A DNA stretch of 64,000 bases, taken from NCBI GenBank assembly GCA_036365455.1, contig JAWQUS010000017.1, forward strand, positions 11,718,001 to 11,782,000, in the 5' to 3' direction. The position numbers and the translations under genes are program-made. Positions 58,164-64,000 of this stretch are shown piece by piece; position 1 is the stretch's first letter; each line of letters starts with the position of its first letter. This stretch comes from Macrosoma leucophasiata. Lineage: Eukaryota; Arthropoda; Insecta; Lepidoptera; Hedylidae. Under the pieces are notes generated by a model that saw only the letters and a list, made by a program, of their open reading frames with translations, ran no database searches and was not told where the DNA came from.

Positions 58164-58232
58164 ACATTACCGCCTGACCGGAATACGATAGCGCTGAAGC
58201 TGAACACTACCATTTAGCGGCAAGTAGATTCG
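58164..58232 (+). repeat. Repeat C, right part of the interrupted copy
   Basis: Continues the copy broken by the LINE insertion: 'ctgaccggaatacgatagcg', 'aacactaccatttagcggca'. Confidence 0.85.
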
Positions 58233-59042
58233 GGTCTTATGTTTATGAAATATGTAGTTCACAGATGTTGGATGCACTTTTTTATCAGAAATGTGACTAT
58301 GATATATTATAGAAACGATATTCTGTTGTATGACTAATATCTGACACATTGAATTGCGGAAAGAGCTCCGAATGAAACTCGAAATTATAAAACTTTACGT
58401 GGACTTTGCTTTTGCACTCCACCTCGACACACATTTTTTTGAAGTAACGGGAGAAGTAATACTATAATTAGGTATATTGTGTGTACCTACGTATGTACAG
58501 TATACTTATAAAAGCTGATATCATATGTATGAGGTATAATGACGTATAAGGTTTTGTTCTGTTAATGATTTAACTTTGATTTCTGCAAGCGGAACGAGCT
58601 GTTGAATAAGGGTAGATTTCACTAACGTTTTTAATTTTAACTGGATTTAAAAAAAAAATACTCTGAGTTGTAACAGTTTCAACAGTTTTTCTTTTTATCA
58701 TTTCCTAACCGAGGTCCTTTAAGAATGCCAGATGTTTTAAATTTATGCTAACTTTTCTATAACTGTTAGTTAAACTAGGTACCTATAGGTTGGTACGTTA
58801 GTTATTAGTAGAACGTAACATCACGCTAGTTATTCCCGAAATGAAATAGAAATAGTTTATTTTTTGACACACACACACACACACACTAAATAAACAAATG
58901 ATAATAATAATAAAAAAACGGCATGATGTATGTGTGAGACCAAAAAAATGGTACCCATCTCAGCTGATTGCTGTAGTTGGCACTACAGCGCTGGTGTTCT
59001 GATAGGACCACCAAATGCATGCATTTACATTTATTTTACATT
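58233..59042. other. Unassigned DNA
   Basis: AT-rich. An (AC)n run lies at 58868-58886. No supported gene. Confidence 0.4.
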
Positions 59043-59054
59043 TACACAGGTACA

Positions 59055-59747
59055 GGGTAGTAGTAGATGATGCAGTGTTAGAACAGGTTGATGAAATTGT
59101 ATATCTTGGATGTGCTTTTAGCAAGGATGGTAGGTACACCACTGACATAGAAAGAAGAGTGCTTGCTGGGAATTGCGTGAATGGAGCGTTGGGTAAGCTG
59201 CTAGAATCTAAACATCTCAGCCAGCGGGCTCGACTAGCCGTACATAATGCTGTACTTACTCCAACGCTTTTATATGGAAGCGAGAGCTGGGTATGCAGGA
59301 AAGAGCATGAAAGTAAGTTGAACGCGGTCGAGATGAGATCTTTGCGCAAGATCTGCGGTGTATCACTCACCGATCGCGTTCGTAATGAAGATGTAAGAAA
59401 GAGACTTTGTGTGAATGATAGTATCGGTGTAAAAATGAAAAAAGGCATGCTCCGATGGTTCGGGCATATAGAAAGAATGTCGAATGAGCGAATGACTAAA
59501 CAGATATACAATGCGAATGTGGATGGTTGCAGAGGCCCAGGAAGACCAAGGCTGACCTACCATGACCAAATAGGTCGAGTTCTGTCTGATGGTGGGGTCA
59601 AAAGTCTTAGGAATCGGCGTGCATGTATGAAGAGAATGATGAAGGTAGACGAGGCACGAGAGGTTTGTCAGAACCGGGGTGTCTGGCGCTCTACACTCTC
59701 TGCCTACCCCGTTAGGGACCTGGCGTGAAGATACATACATACATACA
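59055..59747 (+). mobile_element. RTE-type LINE family 1, young insertion with TSD
   Basis: About 693 bases between exact 12-base duplications 'tacacaggtaca' at 59043-59054 and 59748-59759. It begins inside the polymerase thumb and ends 'gttagggacctggcgtgaag' followed by a (ATAC)n tail. It is the best-preserved family 1 copy in the window. Confidence 0.93.
59061..59728 (+). CDS. RTE LINE family 1 reverse transcriptase C-terminus, open frame
   Basis: About 222 codons without a stop. Segments: VVVDDAVLEQVDEIVYLGCA, FSKDGRYTTDIERRVLAGNC, LLYGSESWVCRKEHESKLNA, MRSLRKICGVSLTDRVRNED, KGMLRWFGHIERMSNERM and GRPRLTYHDQIGRVLSDGG, ending SAYPVRDLA before the stop. The YADD catalytic site is upstream of the truncation, so no activity is expected. 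The ATG at 59015 is in flanking DNA and not the LINE's start. Its stop-free frame contrasts with the broken sister copy at 18195-19016. Confidence 0.88.
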
Positions 59748-59759
59748 TACACAGGTACA

Positions 59760-59933
59760 TGCAAAAATCCACGATACGATAAGTACTTACATTTTGTACC
59801 TTGTGATATAATAGTTCGACATCTTTGTACACATTACAAAATTCCGAATGTGGTAAGCACCGGTAAATTTTCGAAGAATGGAAGGAATACAATGACACTT
59901 ACCTACCCCCCGAACCGGGATTGATCCGGTGAG
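59760..59933. other. Unassigned DNA
   Basis: Short, and holds nothing that I can support. Confidence 0.4.
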
Positions 59934-59941
59934 GATCGAGA

Positions 59942-60407
59942 TATGGATGCCGATTCTTTCTGAAAAAATAAAAGATTTTTGAATCGATTCGAATCAAAGT
60001 GTAAAAAATCGAACCACGATTGTATCGACGCCTAAAAAATCGAATTTCCGATTAATCGATCTTTTTTCAATTTGGTTTATGCATTGATATACAAAGGTTA
60101 ATGTATCTAATAGGTACTTAAAATTCAATCAAGAAAGATAAATTACGAGCAAAAAAAAAAGGAAATCAATGTTGCTTCATATCGCCCCACGTTAAATGTG
60201 ATGATTTATGTGTCGTGTCCCTTTTTACTGTATTTACTGTATGCTTCCTAGGTATATGTAATGAAGCAAAAAGGTCGATCTTCGATTTTCCAAGGTAAAG
60301 TATCGATTCGCTAGATCGATCCAGTGCTGTGAATCGATTTAAATAATCAATCTTTTCGGTCTTAAAGACCGATTTTCCGATTAATCGATTTCAGATCGCC
60401 ATCCCTA
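59942..60407. mobile_element. hAT-like non-autonomous element, 466 bp, exact 8-bp TSD
   Basis: 'gatcgaga' at 59934-59941 and 60408-60415. The ends are imperfect inverted repeats: 'tatggatgccgattct' and the complement of 'cagatcgccatcccta'. The interior is crowded with 'ttaatcgatt' and 'gaatcgat' motifs. No transposase. Related to 61934-62375. Confidence 0.85.
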
Positions 60408-60415
60408 GATCGAGA

Positions 60416-61078
60416 ACTACGCTTTTTTTTTTTTAGTTACAATACCTCGTGCTTTATTTCAATAATATAAATGTCTTATTCGACCCATACTGCAATGACT
60501 TATGGTGTTAAATTTTATTCAGCAACCAAATTGATTGGGAGCGCTCTAATTGGTGGCCACGCGTCTTAATATCAGTAATCAAAACTGTACCGCCAATTAT
60601 GTTGCACGACCAAGTGTGGTATAATGGCAAGTTCAACGGCGTTACATTGACATGGAATCCGTTCGATGAGTCACACGGGCACTCCTAGGGATGGGCAAGC
60701 GATAAAAAATGTCGATAAATGTTGTACCGATAGTAATTTATAGTATCGATGTATGTTTATGGTAAAATATATTTTTGCAATGGCTTTAATGATGCTATGG
60801 TGATTATTGTAAAATAATCGAACTTTGGCAATAGGTATAGATTTTTCTTATTAATTTTTTTTGTTTAAATGTTGTTCGACAATTTTTATATTTATCTAAT
60901 AAAGATATCGAATTTGTTATCCTGAAATAAATAACGACACCAAACAAGAAATAACAAACAAAACAAACCGTATGATAAATACAGTAGGTATGCAAAAGGC
61001 GGTCTTATAATTAAGCAGTGATCTCTTCCAGAGAACTTTTGAATTAAGGAAACAGTACAAATACAAAAAATTCAAATC
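60416..61078. other. Unassigned DNA
   Basis: 'ctagggatgggcaagcgata' near 60686 looks like a third hAT-like end, but I found no matching right end. Otherwise nothing supported. Confidence 0.4.
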
Positions 61079-61850
61079 TATGCAAATAATCTTCATAGGT
61101 ATATATTGTCAGGCCAATTTGGTTCATCTGCCGCAGGGCAAACAGACATCAACGATGATCTGGATTGACCTTGAATGAATTTCTTTTTTGCGAAACTTTT
61201 GCATTGTTTCCAAAAGCCAGGCCTTGGCTACACCACTAATATTATTAGCAGTAGGTACTCGTGTGGTCTCAATTTTTGTTTTATTTAATGTTAGTGGCAA
61301 ACAAGCTTGCTGTCCACATTGATGTTAAGTGATGACTACAGCCTATAGACACTTACACAAAGACCAGAGGTCAAAATGCCGATGCGTTACCACTGCTACT
61401 ACCAGGCCTAAGGTGTTATGCCTCTGTGCCGAAAATTACAGGCCCGTGCATTACCACCTGACCGGAACACGATAGTGCTGAACACTACCATTTAGCGGCA
61501 AGTTTATTAGGTATACAATGGATTGGGAAAGGGTCTTCTATTCAATGAGTCGTTGAATGGGTAACCACATAATCAAATCCAATTATTAGTGACATACTAT
61601 TGTCAATAATCATATCACCTAGTTTTTAACCCAATCGTAATATGTAGGTACGTAATTGACAACATTTCAAATTTGATACGACCCTAAAAGAAAAATACCG
61701 TTTCTTTATTTTTCTTTTCTGTGTTCAAATATACATATTTTGTATTTTTGTATTTCTTAATTTCTGTGAAAAAAAAAATAAAATGGAAAAACATGTGATG
61801 ACGTCACTTATATGGTGGAATGAAGTAGTTACCATTGCCAATCTTTAGAT
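61079..61850. mobile_element. Large imperfect foldback, left arm
   Basis: Reverse-complementary to 62680-63142 in two blocks. The outer block is 61079-61273 ('taatcttcat', 'attgtcaggccaat', 'gatgatctggattgaccttg', 'ggctacaccactaatattat'). The inner block has 'aattgacaacatttca', 'tgatgacgtcac' and 'tatatggtggaatg'. A repeat C copy (61284-61506) lengthens this arm. Confidence 0.75.
61284..61506 (+). repeat. Repeat C without tail, nested in the foldback arm
   Basis: Head 'gtggcaaacaagcttgctgt', body 'ggcctaaggtgttatgcctc', 'cattaccacctgaccggaac' and 'aacactaccatttagcggca', stopping before the hairpin tail. It has no counterpart in the other arm, so it came later. Confidence 0.85.
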
Positions 61851-61933
61851 GAAAACGTTATTGTTACATACTCTGTGGCAAGATGTGTCAAATTGATACT
61901 GATACGTCAATGTCAAAGTATAAAACTAGGAAG

Positions 61934-62375
61934 TAGGGATGGTGATCCGAAACCTGAGATCGATTAATCGCAAAAGCGATCCATAGGAATCAAAAAATCG
62001 ATTCTTATTTAAATAATTATAATAATTTATTTAAATCGATCCACAGTACTGGATTGATCTAGTGAATCGATACGTATAGTATGGAAAATCGAAGATCCAT
62101 CTTTTTGGTTAATTCACATAGGGACATAGAAACATATAGATCATAAGACTTAACGTTTAAACGTGAGTATTTAAAGCATTATACCAGCATTGAACACTGT
62201 TGTTTTGCTTTTTTTGGTCGTCTGTTTCCTTGAAATTTAGTATTACATACCTATCCCAAATTAAAAATAGATCCATAATCGAAGATAGATTTTTTCAATG
62301 TCGATTTAATCGTGGATGGATTTTGGACACTTCAATTCGAACATTGATTTATTTCAGAAAGAATCGCCATCCCTA
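61934..62375. mobile_element. hAT-like non-autonomous element, 442 bp, 8-bp TSD
   Basis: 'ctaggaag' (61926-61933) and 'ctacgaag' (62376-62383) match at 7 of 8. The ends are 'tagggatggtgat' and the complement of 'atcgccatcccta'. The interior has 'cgattaatcg', 'atcgatcc' and 'gtgaatcgatac'. It lies in the loop of the foldback. The 73-codon frame at 62200-62421 is not a gene. Confidence 0.8.
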
Positions 62376-62679
62376 CTACGAAGTCTATGAAAAGTTGCTA
62401 CGAACTTATTTATTAAAATAAAAACAAGTTTTAAAGTTTTAAACAACGACTTAGCCCTCAGGCTGTTGATATAATATTGATATTTTTTATTTGTAGTTGG
62501 ATCAAGGAAGAGATTAATCGACGACACGCAAAGTCAAAGATTTTTTAAATTATATTGATCGATATTTTTTCGATATATCGAACACTGGTACTGATATTTT
62601 AAAATAACAAGATCACAGCCCTACATCGAGTTTGACAAGCTGACAACGACAAGACAGTGACATCTACAATTTTTTTTAA

Positions 62680-63142
62680 AGGGTCACGGCACAAGGCAAT
62701 GGTTCTATCGCCATTCCATCATATGTGTGACGTCATATGGCGCATACGTCTTTTTAGAATACACTAATTTTCAATGTAGAAATTATGAATGAAAAGTACA
62801 AAATTTCAAAAAATGGTTAAACACGGGTCCCCTCGTTTTGCATTAACTTTTGAATAATGTAATAAAACATGTAGGTTAAAAATATGAAATGTTGTCAATT
62901 AATACATGTCCCATCCAGAACAATAGACGGAAGTTCTGGCATGTCTTATTTGAGAGACCATACGAGTACCTACTGCTAATATTATTAGTGGTGTAGCCAA
63001 GGCTTGGCTTTTGGAAGCAATGCAAAAGTTTCGCACCAAAGAAATTCATTCAAGGTCAATCCAGATCATCGTTGACGTCTGTTTGGCCTGCGGTATATTA
63101 ACGAGATTGGCCTGACAATAGATAATATGAAGATTATTGCAT
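62680..63142. mobile_element. Large imperfect foldback, right arm
   Basis: Partner of 61079-61850; the outer ~190-base block is about 88-90% identical to the reverse complement by eye, and the inner block is more diverged. The whole structure spans about 2.06 kb including later insertions. Confidence 0.75.
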
Positions 63143-64000
63143 ATATGTTCTAGAGAAGAAAATATCGACTGAGTAATAATAAAGTAGGTTATTAATGTCG
63201 ATATTTTTTAGAAAATGTTTGATTTTTATCAAAACCTAGCCCCTCCGCTATTTTATCACGCCCGCGCCCGCCACGCTGCGCATGTATACGCACTATACCT
63301 ACGCAGCCAAACACATAATTATTATCTCACCGCCATCAGCGCCGCTACTAGCCGTGGATAGCATTCGCACTGGCTAATTTTGGAGCTCCCGCGTCCGTTG
63401 ACTTAACAACCGGACGCAATAAAACAGGAGATAGGATCCCCATACATAAACTGCGAGTACCTACAGTGTCCATAATTGTGTCAGGGATTATTCTTAATAA
63501 GTTTTATACGACCCAACGTTAATTGAGGCTATTATGTGAAACGTTATATTGGAGGTCATGGTTGTTGATTCTATGCAAAAAAGTAATGCTAATAACTGGA
63601 GGATTATCAGACTGTGGGCGCCAGTGAGTCAATGGAGGTGGGTGTGTTCAGATGAAGGCCGTGCTGAGACTCGGTCATCGGAAACCGTTCACTATTAGAT
63701 TAAAACAATTTGCATACTTCTAAAATACGCCTAAACTAAAAGTCATGGTTAACTTGCACCCTATATGGGGCGATCTGATATAGCGCCGGGGCGATAACAT
63801 CATGTGGCCTAAAATTATTTGACAATGCTTTATTGGACATTTTACCACGCCTACATCCAACAATCAACTATTACACAGGTGCTATTGCTACCCACTACTA
63901 CCAATTATCTGACAAATTATTTTTAATTTTATTGATTCGTTTTCGTACTTCGATTTAATAAATAGTTAGGTGTTGATGGTAAACAAAATAGCGACCAATT
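63143..64000. other. Unassigned DNA, GC-richer at 63250-63430
   Basis: 63250-63430 has many GC-rich words ('cacgcccgcgcccgccacgc') and could be a promoter-proximal or exonic host segment, but I see no frame or motif to support it. The rest is AT-rich. Confidence 0.35.

Noticed and set aside
60686..60710. Third hAT-like element start
   Set aside because: The left end resembles the family, but no matching right end or 8-bp duplication could be found.

Overview
This is AT-rich eukaryotic DNA, most likely from the nuclear genome of a moth or butterfly (Lepidoptera). The evidence is the dense mix of transposable-element families familiar from lepidopteran genomes: RTE-type LINEs with (ACAT)n or (ATG)n tails, CR1/Jockey-type LINE C-termini, tRNA-derived SINEs, mariner, hAT-like non-autonomous elements, and short Helitron-like elements ending in ...CTAG next to a 'cgggcgaagccgcggg' type end. 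The recurrent 'taggtacctac' motif in the unique DNA fits too. I cannot name the species. I found no host protein-coding gene that I can defend. Almost every open reading frame over 60 codons is either part of a transposon or looks like chance; the window is best read as intergenic or intronic DNA packed with nested insertions.

Layout. 1-14 kb: mostly unique AT-rich DNA with a diverged repeat at the left edge, one SINE, a 0.7-kb inverted-repeat (foldback) element at 6.4-7.1 kb and a 1.7-kb Helitron-like element at 7.56-9.24 kb that carries another repeat inside it. 14.4-24.3 kb: a repeat cluster with a small MITE, a perfect 705-bp (GAGGA)n array, a perfect 31-bp-stem hairpin, and two inverted ~0.45-kb repeat arms flanking a SINE, a 5'-truncated RTE LINE and a Helitron-like copy. 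Decayed LINE pieces and several short interspersed repeats follow. 24-37 kb: long unique stretches with scattered fragments. 37.3-42.5 kb: a hAT-like element and, next to it, an apparently full-length 4.04-kb LINE (endonuclease, reverse transcriptase, C-terminal C2H2 finger) bounded by a 13-bp target-site duplication and broken by one nonsense codon. 43-49 kb: SINEs, a nuclear copy of mitochondrial nad3, a CR1/Jockey-type LINE end, and a tiny LINE scrap with its own target-site duplication. 50-58 kb: several MITEs, a defective mariner with both ends, and a LINE end inserted into another repeat. 59-63.2 kb: a young RTE LINE end, two related hAT-like elements with 8-bp duplications, and a large imperfect foldback.

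How the parts relate. The RTE family present in at least seven pieces has a 3' end that resembles the 3' tail of SINE family A, suggesting that the LINE machinery mobilised the SINE. Several insertions are datable relative to each other because one interrupts another. Coordinates of diverged repeats are approximate to about 10-20 bases; all similarity was judged by eye, without database searches.
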